64,000 nucleotides of DNA from Paraburkholderia silviterrae (GTDB lineage Bacteria > Pseudomonadota > Gammaproteobacteria > Burkholderiales > Burkholderiaceae): positions 62,819 to 126,818 of the forward strand of contig NZ_SMRP01000007.1 in the NCBI RefSeq assembly GCF_004353915.1, given 5' to 3'. A program made the position numbers and the translations under genes. The notes under the pieces are model-generated. The model made no database searches. It had not been told where the DNA came from and was given only the letters and a program-made list of their open reading frames with translations. Positions 1 through 9,000 of this stretch are shown piece after piece (within the stretch, counting starts at the first letter, position 1; every line of letters begins with the position of its first letter).

Positions 1-762
1 GTTGCCTGCGGTGAGATCCCCCTGAACGTCGAGGCGAGACTTGTACGCGACGCCTCGTCCCGCCAGCGCCCAGCGCCGAACGAGCTCCCCGTCGTCGCTG
101 CTGCGGTTGCCGTGTACTTTCACAACGGTCGGCTCGCCATGCTTATAGAACGTCCAGCGATCGTGGGTCCTGTCACTCAGTGCGAACCTCAGGCAATTGT
201 GCTGCTCCAGGTCCTGCGGCGCCGCGGGGCGGCCGTGCCGCGCGATATAGTCGGGAGACGCGCACAGTACACGCCGGTTCCCCGCCGCAAGCGGCAGCGC
301 GACCAGCGATGAATCCTCAGGCACGCCGTAGCGGATCGCGACCGCGATTGGCGACCGATACATATCGGTCACGTGGTCGCCGAGCCGTATCTGCAACGTG
401 ACCTCGGGATGTTCCGCCTGGAATTCGTCAAGCCATCTCGACAGAACATTTCGGCCCAGATCCGACGGTACGGAAAGCGAAACAACTCCACCGATCATTT
501 TCCGGCCGTGCGCAAGCGCCGTTGCACCGGCTTCCACTTGCTCGATCACGGTTCGAGCGTATTGCAGATACCGCTCGCCATCCGGCGTCAAACGCAGGCT
601 GCGCGTGGACCTCGCAATCAGTTGCGTGCCCAGTTCGCCTTCAAGGCGCTTGAGCCCGACGCTCGCCATGGCAGGCGTGAGATCCAGATGTCTGGCGGCA
701 GCCGTCAGGCTTCCGTTGTCTGCCGTGAGAATGAAGATAATCAGGTCTTCCAGTTTAACCAT
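1..762 (-). CDS. LysR-family transcriptional regulator (3' part beyond window)
   Basis: Open from the ATG at 762 to the window edge in one frame (254 codons), so the last part of a roughly 300-residue protein is missing. The N-terminus (MVKLEDLIIF, then SLTAAARHLDLTP and RSTRSLRLTPDGERYL) is a LysR winged helix-turn-helix, followed by a substrate-binding region. It aligns almost residue for residue with the LysR encoded at 27498-28397, so the two are close paralogues. It lies 46 bases downstream of the OpuAC-like gene on the same strand and is probably the last gene of the operon starting at 2758. It is likely a local regulator; the inducer is unknown. Confidence 0.9.
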   Translation of the reverse strand, partial: MVKLEDLIIFILTADNGSLTAAARHLDLTPAMASVGLKRLEGELGTQLIARSTRSLRLTPDGERYLQYARTVIEQVEAGATALAHGRKMIGGVVSLSVPSDLGRNVLSRWLDEFQAEHPEVTLQIRLGDHVTDMYRSPIAVAIRYGVPEDSSLVALPLAAGNRRVLCASPDYIARHGRPAAPQDLEQHNCLRFALSDRTHDRWTFYKHGEPTVVKVHGNRSSDDGELVRRWALAGRGVAYKSRLDVQGDLTAGN

Positions 763-808
763 GGGGTGTCGCGTCTTGTTGCCAAGAGCGCCGCGTTACC
801 TGCGCCTG

Positions 809-1576
809 TCACGCGCTTTTGAGCCAGATGTCGGCAGCTTCGAGGGGTGTCATCCCCTCGCGGCAAATCAGGTAGTCAAGCTGACTTACGGAGGCGTTGC
901 CGAGCGTGAGCGAAGTCAAGGCCTCGATGAGATCGGGTGAAAATTGCCGGGTACACGCATGACGCGCAATGAGCGTCGCCTGATCTCGACCGCGAAGCAA
1001 TCCTAATGGCTCATCCAGTTCGCGGATCCGATGACGCGCATGCAGAAACTGTGGAAGCCACAATGGCACGACAACCCAGGCCTTACGCTCGACGGCTTCT
1101 TCGAAACGGTGGTAGCAAGACTCTTCAGGGCCGGTTTCAAAATGGTACCCTTCAGCATCGAGCTGATATTCGCGCACGATCTCGACGGAAAATCGACTGA
1201 TGCCGGCACCAGGATTAATGCCCTGAATCAGCTTCTCCATGCGTCGTGCCACGTCTGGGCGTTTCAGATCCTGGACTGTGGCCACTTCGCTTTCGGGGAC
1301 GTAGTCCGGCACGCCCCAGATGCAATATGGCTCATACAGGACACCGAGCATGTGCGTGTCAGCGGCATAGGGCGCGAGGTAAGCACCGTGGCTCCCTGGG
1401 AGCCACGCGGAAACGAGCATGTCCACCGCGCGCGCACCGTAACTGCGAAACATGGCCTCATGCGGCTCGGCGGAGGTGACGACTTCGTGTCCCGCCCTTT
1501 CCAGCAACCGCTGGACGACGGCCGCGCTCGCGGCGTGAAAGCTAAGGTCGATATGACCGAGACGGACGAGGCTCAT
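809..1576 (-). CDS. Glycine-betaine-type (OpuAC/ProX) substrate-binding domain protein
   Basis: 255 residues. The fold signature of the OpuAC-type ligand-binding family is visible: an opening beta strand (VRLGHIDLSFH), tryptophan-rich segments that in this family form the aromatic cage for quaternary amines (SAWLPGSHG, YCIWGVPDYV, WVVVPLWLPQF), and a C-terminal helical lobe. There is no signal peptide and no neighbouring permease or ATPase, so it is probably not a classic periplasmic ABC component; a cytoplasmic binding or sensing role is possible. Start at 1576 is preceded by AGGTGAG. It lies 45 bases after the royal-jelly-like gene and 46 before the LysR gene, consistent with one operon. 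Confidence 0.75.
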   Translation of the reverse strand: MSLVRLGHIDLSFHAASAAVVQRLLERAGHEVVTSAEPHEAMFRSYGARAVDMLVSAWLPGSHGAYLAPYAADTHMLGVLYEPYCIWGVPDYVPESEVATVQDLKRPDVARRMEKLIQGINPGAGISRFSVEIVREYQLDAEGYHFETGPEESCYHRFEEAVERKAWVVVPLWLPQFLHARHRIRELDEPLGLLRGRDQATLIARHACTRQFSPDLIEALTSLTLGNASVSQLDYLICREGMTPLEAADIWLKSA

Positions 1577-1621
1577 GGGCTCACCTGCTTTGAGGAAATG
1601 AATCGGCTAACGTGTGCGCAT

Positions 1622-2758
1622 TCACAACTGAACCTTGTAAAGGTAGATAGGCATCGTCATGGTCGACTGCCCGTGATTGAGCACGGTTACGCCGTCGAGT
1701 TGCGCCGCGGGGAGGTAGATATATCCCTTTCCATCGAGAAACGGCGCATCGACCCAGCGCAACCGGCTATCACGCACCATGAGCGTCACTGAGCCATCGG
1801 GATTGCGCCGCTTCAATGCGTTCTCGTCGAGTTGTGTAAAGTAGAGCGTCCCGTCGCGAGCCATCGCGGTTCCACCTACTGCCGGCATATCGAACCATTT
1901 GACGACATGGCGCGCGAGTTGCGCATCGCTGAGCCGGGCGTTATCCAGGTAGCGTGTTTCGATGCGATACATCGGTCCGGTAAGCGGCGCGAAATAGAAG
2001 TACTTTCCGTCTGCGCTCAGTTCGAGGTCGTCGGCATTGACCTTCAGCGGTGTGCCGTCCCGCATCTTCAAGACCTTGGCGTTCACCACGATGCGTGCAT
2101 CAGGAAGCGCCTTTGTAAAGGCCTCGCCGTCGAAGCGGCGACGAACGGATCCGTCATCGAGATCGAGAACCATGATCGCGCCGGCGCCGGCATCGGTCAT
2201 ATAGGCGTGTCGTCCATGGATCCGGATATCGTCGATATAGGTGTTGGCGCGCAATGCGTCGGCCTGGATTGGATAGACGCGTAGCACCTTGTCCGTGTTC
2301 GTGTCGATGTGCACGATCTTCGCACCGCCGGGTACAAGCGCACCGCCGAAAACAGGCGCGCCAGTATCGACAACCCAGATCGATCCGTCGGCTTCGTAAT
2401 GGAGTGCATTGACGCTTACGAATGCGTGCGAGGGATCTGCGCCCGGGTGCCAGCTGTTCCACTCTGGCGACGGCCAGGGTGCGAGCGTGCCGTCTGGCTC
2501 CGCAATCGCAACTGCTGGTCCCTTGTTGTCGGCCCAGACAGGCGCACTCACGATGACTCGCCCCCGCGGATCGACCGCAATGGCATTCCACGGCATTTGT
2601 TTGTTGGACCTGACGGTCACCAATCGCTCCGCGTTGACGGCAGGCGCGCTTACGGCGGCGTCGTTCTGCGTCTGAGCCGATGCTCCCGCGAAGGATGCGA
2701 GACACACGAACGCGATTTCACAAACGGTTGCCCCAACGCGAAACATGAGCGCCCGCAT
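1622..2758 (-). CDS. Secreted major royal jelly/Yellow-family protein
   Basis: 378 residues with an N-terminal signal peptide (hydrophobic stretch ending near AGASAQ, about residue 29). The body reads as a beta-propeller of the MRJP/Yellow family, with repeated strands such as NAIAVDPRGRVIVSAPVW, GSIWVVDTGAP, YMTDAGAGAIMVLDLDDGSVRR and KYFYFAPLTGPMYRIETRYL. Bacterial members are mostly uncharacterised periplasmic proteins, sometimes likened to SMP-30-type lactonases, so the reaction is not assigned. The start is fixed by GGAGG four bases before the ATG at 2758. It is the first gene of a likely operon with the OpuAC-like and LysR genes downstream. Confidence 0.85.
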   Translation of the reverse strand: MRALMFRVGATVCEIAFVCLASFAGASAQTQNDAAVSAPAVNAERLVTVRSNKQMPWNAIAVDPRGRVIVSAPVWADNKGPAVAIAEPDGTLAPWPSPEWNSWHPGADPSHAFVSVNALHYEADGSIWVVDTGAPVFGGALVPGGAKIVHIDTNTDKVLRVYPIQADALRANTYIDDIRIHGRHAYMTDAGAGAIMVLDLDDGSVRRRFDGEAFTKALPDARIVVNAKVLKMRDGTPLKVNADDLELSADGKYFYFAPLTGPMYRIETRYLDNARLSDAQLARHVVKWFDMPAVGGTAMARDGTLYFTQLDENALKRRNPDGSVTLMVRDSRLRWVDAPFLDGKGYIYLPAAQLDGVTVLNHGQSTMTMPIYLYKVQL

Positions 2759-3078
2759 AGTTCCTCCATACGGATACGTAAGAGCGAGTCTGATTGGTCA
2801 GCCGCGACGGAATCGGTTCACTTCCGGGCGGAGGCCGGCAGTGACGGTGTAATAGAACTATCAGCGGATTTCACATGTGCGTCTTGCATGAAATCAGCGC
2901 GGTTTTCACGTAATCCGCTTCTTGAACCTCGTGAGTCGAGTCGTGGCAAGGTGACGCCCAGGCACGGGTCGGGGTCACTTTCTACGGAATCTAAAAACAG
3001 AATATGCGCCACGCCCGTATGCAGGCACAGCGATAGTCGTCATGATGCCGCCATACCCGTGTCCGCCCCCTGCAAGCC
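2759..3078. other. Divergent intergenic region
   Basis: 320 bases between the royal-jelly-like gene (minus) and the acetolactate synthase gene (plus). It must hold both promoters. The GGAGG for the minus-strand gene is at its left edge. I see no convincing additional gene, operator or RNA. Confidence 0.6.
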
Positions 3079-4833
3079 ATGAAAGTCGACTTCGCGAATG
3101 CCAGCCCCTCTGGAGCTCCACCTCAGCACAATCGCCCAACCCGAACGATGAGCGGCGCCGACGTGGTTATTGCCGCACTCAAGCTCGAGGCCGTCGACAC
3201 CGTCTGGGGCTATCCGGGCGGAGCTGTTCTGCCCATCTATGACGCGCTCGAGCGCAACCCGGGAATCCGCCACATCCTTGTGCGGCACGAGCAAGGAGCC
3301 GTTCATGCCGCCGACGGATACGCGCGTGCGACAGGCAATCCCGGCGTGGCGCTCGTCACCTCCGGTCCGGGCGTCACCAACGCCATAACTGGAATCGCGA
3401 CGGCGTATTTCGACTCAGTGCCCATGGTGGTGATCAGCGGCAACGTCCCCACCAGCGCGATTGGACAAGACGCATTTCAGGAATGCGACACGGTCGGCAT
3501 TACGCGCCCGGTCGTCAAACATAATTTCCTGGTCCGTGATGTCAATGACCTCGCGATCACCTTGAAGAAGGCCTTCCACATTGCGCGCACGGGCAGACCG
3601 GGGCCGGTTGTCGTGGACATTCCCAAGGACGTCGCACTCGCCAGCTGCGAATTCGAGTATCCGCAGACCATTTCGCTTCGCTCCTACAAGCCGCACACGA
3701 AGGGGCACTATGCCCAGATCCGCAATGCGGCGCGTGTCATTGCCAGCGCCAGCCGTCCGTATATCTATACCGGCGGTGGCGTCATCGCTTCGGGTGCTTC
3801 GAGTCAACTCAGAGTTCTTGCGGATTTGATCGACGCGCCCGTAACCAACACCCTGATGGGGCTCGGCGGCTTCCCTGGAACGGACCGAAGGTTTGTCGGG
3901 ATGCCGGGCATGCACGGAACATACGAAGCGAATATGGCCATGCAACATTGCGACGTGCTCGTCGCAATTGGCGCACGGTTCGACGACCGGGTTATCGGGC
4001 ACACCGAAGATTTTGCCCGTCAGGAGCGCAAGATCATCCACATCGATATCGATCCCACCAGTATCGACAAGCGAGTCAAGGTCGATGTGCCTATCGTCGG
4101 TGATGTTCGCAGTGTTTTGACCGAACTCGTCGATGTCTTGAAGCACACAGACATCGACCGCTCGACGCGAGCGTCATGGTGGGCGACCGTCGACGGTTGG
4201 CGCGCCAAAAACTGTCTCGGCTACGAGAACAGCGACACCATCATCAAGCCTCAATTCGTGATTCAGAAGCTCTGGGAAGCGACTCAGGGCGACGCTTTTA
4301 TCTGTTCCGATGTGGGCCAGCACCAGATGTGGACGGCGCAGCTTTTTCCGTTCGACGAGCCTCGCAGATGGATCAATTCAGGTGGCCTCGGCACGATGGG
4401 GGTGGGATTGCCGTTCGCAATGGGCGTGAAGCGCGCTTTTCCGGAAAGAGACGTGGTGACCATTACTGGAGATGGTTCAATTCAAATGTGCATTCAAGAG
4501 CTGTCAACCTGCAAGCAGTACAACCTCCCCGTCAAGATCGTTTCCCTCAACAACAGCTATCTTGGGATGGTCAAGCAGCTCCAGCACGTTCACTATGAAA
4601 GCCGCTACTCGCAGTCGTACATGGATGCTCTGCCGGATTTTGTCGCGCTCGCACGTGCGTATGGACACACGGGGTTTCGCATCGAGCATCCTGCCGACGT
4701 GGAGCCCGTTATCCGCGAAGCGTTATCGCTCAAGGATAAAACGGTTTTCATGGACTTCAAGACCGATCCTGCAGAGAACGTTTGGCCGATGGTTCCAAGC
4801 GGAGCGACCTTGACCGAGATGCGGATGGAGTGA
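3079..4833 (+). CDS. Acetolactate synthase large subunit (IlvI-like)
   Basis: 584 residues, normal length for the ThDP-dependent catalytic subunit, which condenses pyruvate with pyruvate or 2-ketobutyrate in branched-chain amino acid synthesis. Visible motifs are GYPGGAVLPIYDAL, the cofactor-activating glutamate in VRHEQGAVHAADGYARA, FQECDTVGITRPVVKHNFLV, a central FAD-binding-type domain (GMPGMHGTYEANMAM) and the ThDP motif from ITGDGS to LNNSYLG. The first ATG (3079) gives a short N-terminal extension of the kind some beta-proteobacterial IlvI proteins have; ATG 3148 is an alternative. No ilvH regulatory subunit or ilvC follows, so this is probably a secondary, orphan copy. Confidence 0.9.
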   Translation: MKVDFANASPSGAPPQHNRPTRTMSGADVVIAALKLEAVDTVWGYPGGAVLPIYDALERNPGIRHILVRHEQGAVHAADGYARATGNPGVALVTSGPGVTNAITGIATAYFDSVPMVVISGNVPTSAIGQDAFQECDTVGITRPVVKHNFLVRDVNDLAITLKKAFHIARTGRPGPVVVDIPKDVALASCEFEYPQTISLRSYKPHTKGHYAQIRNAARVIASASRPYIYTGGGVIASGASSQLRVLADLIDAPVTNTLMGLGGFPGTDRRFVGMPGMHGTYEANMAMQHCDVLVAIGARFDDRVIGHTEDFARQERKIIHIDIDPTSIDKRVKVDVPIVGDVRSVLTELVDVLKHTDIDRSTRASWWATVDGWRAKNCLGYENSDTIIKPQFVIQKLWEATQGDAFICSDVGQHQMWTAQLFPFDEPRRWINSGGLGTMGVGLPFAMGVKRAFPERDVVTITGDGSIQMCIQELSTCKQYNLPVKIVSLNNSYLGMVKQLQHVHYESRYSQSYMDALPDFVALARAYGHTGFRIEHPADVEPVIREALSLKDKTVFMDFKTDPAENVWPMVPSGATLTEMRME

Positions 4834-4869
4834 AACGGGTCACGTCGATAGCAGCAGGCAAACCATATA

Positions 4870-5241
4870 TTACGGAGTCCCGATCGCTGAACTGAGCCAC
4901 GACGCCAGAACGGCGAGATCGCAAGGCTTCTGCAGCAGCGCCAGTCCACCCGCTGCGCGGATTCGCGCCTCGAGTTCCGGTGTGGCATGCGAAGTCACGA
5001 ACACCGTGGGTGGGCAACGCTGTTGTGCACGCAGCGCGGCGTGCAAATCGATGCCCGAGATGCCGGGCATCTGCATATCCGTGATCAGAAACGCTGCCTG
5101 ACCGGCGACCGCCGACGCCAAAAATGCCTGTGCGGAATCGAAGGTTTGCACCTGCCAGCCAAACGAGCGCAGAAAGCTGGACAAGGCGAGCCGGACAGCC
5201 TCATCGTCGTCAACAACGCATACGATCTTTCCAGTCTGCAC
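4870..5241 (-). CDS. Single-domain response regulator (receiver only)
   Basis: 123 residues forming one receiver domain: acidic pocket VVDDDEA near residues 10-14, phosphoacceptor D55 in FLITDMQMPG, a threonine/serine switch (VFVTSHAT) and the conserved lysine in LLQKPCD. There is no output domain. The start codon is a GTG. It is divergent from the FixJ-type regulator at 5446 and close to the giant hybrid kinase, so it may be a phosphate sink or an alternative partner of that kinase; that is inference from position only. Confidence 0.85.
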   Translation of the reverse strand: MQTGKIVCVVDDDEAVRLALSSFLRSFGWQVQTFDSAQAFLASAVAGQAAFLITDMQMPGISGIDLHAALRAQQRCPPTVFVTSHATPELEARIRAAGGLALLQKPCDLAVLASWLSSAIGTP

Positions 5242-5445
5242 GTGAGCAGCCCTTGGCTGAACGGAATTTGGGCGCCGGATCGCAGCCCATCTTCCCAGTG
5301 TATTCCCGAGCCATCAACGATCAAATCATACGTGCGTATAGATTTCACGGCGGATTTCACATCGGGCTCGGGCGCACGCGGCGTGCCACACCTTGCATCG
5401 AGCGACTACAATAATTCAACGCGCATGCACAAGCGGTCGTTCACG

Positions 5446-6072
5446 ATGGAAAGTCCCGAAATGCCCATGGTCTATGTCGTCGACGACGACGAGCCGATGC
5501 GCGACGGTCTGGACAGGCTGCTGCGCTCCGTAGGCCTGCGCACCGAGCTGTTTGCCACGCCCGAGGCATTCCTTGCCGCGCACCGCCCGGATGTCCCGGG
5601 TTGCCTCGTCCTCGACGTGCGCCTGCGCGGCACGAGCGGGCTGGCATTGCAACAAGAGATCGCACGCCTCGGCGTCGAGCTGCCCATCATCTTCATGACG
5701 GGCTATGGCGACATTGCGATGTCGGTAAGGGCCATGAAAGCCGGCGCCCTCGACTTCCTTGCCAAGCCGTTTCGCGATCAGGATATGCTCGACGCGGTCG
5801 CCAATGCGCTCGCGCGGGATCGTGAGCGGCGCGTGCGCGACGCCGCGCTGTGCACACTACGCGATGCATACAACTCCCTCACGACTCGCGAGAAAGAAGT
5901 GCTAGGCCTGGTGTTAAGCGGGCTGATGAACAAGCAGATCGCTGCGGAAATTCACCTGAGTGAAATCACTGTCAAGATCCACCGCGCGCAGATCATGAAA
6001 AAGATGGGCGCGAGCACCGTCGCGGACCTGGTGCTCAAGGCTGCATCGCTTGGCATCCGGCCCACGCGCTAA
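5446..6072 (+). CDS. FixJ-type response regulator (receiver + LuxR HTH)
   Basis: 208 residues: receiver domain 1-125 with VVDDDEP, phosphoacceptor D57 in LVLDVRL and lysine in DFLAKPF, then a LuxR/GerE helix-turn-helix (SLTTREKEVLGLVLSGLMNKQIAAEIHLSEITVKIHR split across residues 140-180). The ATG at 5446 was chosen because it gives exactly the length of its paralogue at 13150-13776; an upstream in-frame ATG at 5425 exists. The 3' end overlaps the 3' end of the giant kinase gene by four bases on the opposite strand, and that kinase is its most likely phosphodonor. Confidence 0.9.
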   Translation: MESPEMPMVYVVDDDEPMRDGLDRLLRSVGLRTELFATPEAFLAAHRPDVPGCLVLDVRLRGTSGLALQQEIARLGVELPIIFMTGYGDIAMSVRAMKAGALDFLAKPFRDQDMLDAVANALARDRERRVRDAALCTLRDAYNSLTTREKEVLGLVLSGLMNKQIAAEIHLSEITVKIHRAQIMKKMGASTVADLVLKAASLGIRPTR

Positions 6073-9000
6073 CCGTCTTGTGCGTTCGCGGCATCGCCGT
6101 CGCGAGTGCCCAGATTCTGCGCGGGCAACACGAACTCGAAGCCTGCACCAGGGGGAGCGACTTCAATGGAAGCGAGTGATCCTCCATGTGCCTCAATGAT
6201 CGAGCGGCAAATCGAAAGCCCCATGCCAAGACCATCGGCCTTTGTCGAATAGAACGATTTGTACAGCACTTCGGCATCGACGCCTGCGAGTCCCGGCCCG
6301 TTGTCGACGATGCTTACGCTCACCAGGGCGGGCTCAATCGCCCGGATGATAATGCGAATCCAGCGGCGCCGACCCGTGACCCGACGCAGCGCTTCGATGG
6401 CATTGAGCAGCAGGTTGAGAAACACCTGCTGAAGCTGCACCCTGTCGGCCACCACCATCGGCAACCCGCTCGCAATGTCGCACTCGAGTGCGACTGAGCG
6501 GTTATGGATCTCCCGCTGGAGCAACACCAGCGTGTCTTCGACCAGTTCGGGCAGTGAAACGAGGTTGCGCTCAGTAGGCGCCCGCTTTACGAGGCTACGC
6601 GCGTTTTGAATCACTTCGGTCGCCCTGTTGCCCTGCGCCGCGATGCGCTCGAGCGCCGTTGCGACTTCACCCAGATCCGGCTCGGCTCGACGCAGCCAGC
6701 GCAACGCCGCCGTGGCGTTGACCATGATCGCGGCGAGCGGTTGATTGACCTCGTGCGAAATCGACGCCGCCAGTTGCCCGAGCGTGTGCACGCGCGTGAC
6801 ATGTGCCAGCTCGTTGCGGGCCAGTTGTAGCGCCTGTTCGCGGTTCTCGCGCTCGGTGATGTCCAGCGTCGTGCCCACGTAGCGAACCGGATCGCCATTG
6901 CCGGTTTGCAGTTCTCCGATCGCCTGGAAATGCCGTACCACGCCCTCGGTCTCCAGTCCGCGAAACTGGATACGAAATCCGCATCGGCGCTGCACGGCAT
7001 CCGCGAGCGAGCGCGAGACTGCGTCCCGGTCCTCGGGATGCACCGCCGCCATGATGCTCTCGAGCTTCAGCGGCCCGCCATTCAGGCGGATCCCCAGCAT
7101 CAGCAGCAGTTCGGCCGAACACGCCACCTCACCCGACTCGACGCTCCAGTACCAATTCGCCGTGCCACCTATGCGCTGCGCTTGTGCGAGCGCCGCTTCA
7201 TTCTCCCGCAGCATCGCCTCCACGCGCCTGCGCTCGCGGTTCTCTTCGTAGACGTCCGCGTACAGTTGGGCGACCTCCATCGAGATCGCAGCTTGTGCTG
7301 CGATCATCTCCAGCACAGCGATTCTGCTGGCCGTCAGTTCGCTTGTCGCGCTCCGGTGTTCCAGATACAGCACGCCAAGAGGCTGCCCGTGCTTCACGAG
7401 CGGCAAGCAGAGCACGGAAAGCACACGACCCGCTTTGAAATACGCGTCGCCTGCGTAGCGCCGCTTGATCGCGGCCGCATCGAGCACGACCCGCTGAAGA
7501 GACGCCAGCGCACCGTGGAGGAGAGACAGAGGAAGCGAAGGCGCCGTAACTGCACCGTCGGCGAGATCCACCGTCACCGCAGCGCCTTCGCGCGTGGCTG
7601 TCGCCACCACCTCGAGCCGCCGCCTGCAACGCGCGAGAGCGCCGAAGTCGGCGCCCGACCAGGTGAGCGTGGCTATCATCAGCTTTTCGATCAAGCGCTC
7701 CACGACCACCTCGCTCGACAGCGTACGCGTCGTCTCCATCACAAAGCGCGTGTCCTCGTCGAGCGGCTGGACTTTCGGCAAACGGTTCGCGTTGTCCTCC
7801 ACGTGCCAAGGGCCGGTCCGCGCATTCTCCATTTGCGCTGCTTTCGCATGGGCGCCCCATTTGAGGAAAGCCTGGCTGGCGTGCTGCACGTAGCTGTCGG
7901 CCAGGACTTCGAGCCCCCGTTCACGGCAAAAGCCAGCCGCGCGCTCGAGCGCGATGCCTTCGTGATGCAGGAACCCATTTTCCCTCGCACGCCGAATAGC
8001 CGACTCGTAATGCTCGAGCGCTTCAAGTGGGTGCCCATCGAGACGCGCCGACTCGGCGCGCAACAGGTCCAGCTTGTCTGCAAATGTCGCCTCGCACGCA
8101 TCGGCCCACTGCGCTAACTTGTCCAGCGACGTACGCAAGCGAGCGTGCCTGAGCCGCCGGTCCTCTTCGTCAGCCACGTCTCCCATGTCCGCTGCACCGG
8201 CTTCGGCCGGTGTGCCCAGCAGGGCCGCGCACGTCAGCCCCCAGAAGAAGTGGAAGTCGAACAGCTGGAAAAAACCTGGCAACGACCAGACGAACGCCTC
8301 GGCCTGGCGAAAAGCCCTCTCAGCCTCGTCAAACTCACCCGCCAGGCAACGCGTCTTGCCTTTCATCACCCAGTACATGCAACACAGGCTTGCGTTGGCG
8401 CCTTGCGCGAGTTCGCGCTCGAACGCTGCCTCGCTGAACGTAGCGCTATCGAAGCAGGACGGCCTGAGCGTTCGTCCGCTCATGGCATCGATAAAACACA
8501 ACTGGACCACCAGCATCTGCGCCCCATCGTGATAGCCCGCGCGCACGTTGAACAACCGCCCCGACTCCGCTTCGCGCCGCGTCTCGTCGAGCGGCGAGCC
8601 AATCGCCAACATGTTGGTCACGAGCAGGCTACGCACCGTACAGGCGATATCGAATTCGCCCGACTCCTCCGCTGCCTCTCGCGCCAGATGGATCACCTCA
8701 AGTGCCCGATGCAGCGGCTGCGTCCAGTAGCTGACCAGTTCGAGCCCGACCAGCGTTTTCGCCCGGACGGCAAAGAAACCTCGTGCATTGACGATTTCGT
8801 TTGCGAGCACGCCGAAACGGTAGCCCTCCTGATAGTGGCCCAGAAAGTCGCCGATCACCATGCCGAAGGAGCTGAATGCGTGCGCCGAGTTCTCAGACAA
8901 GCCATGATCGAGCGTCAGTTCGACCAGTTTCGCAAGGTGCAGCACGAACAGGTTCGGGTTCGTATAGAAGGTGGGCAGCAACAGGACAGACAGCAAGTCC

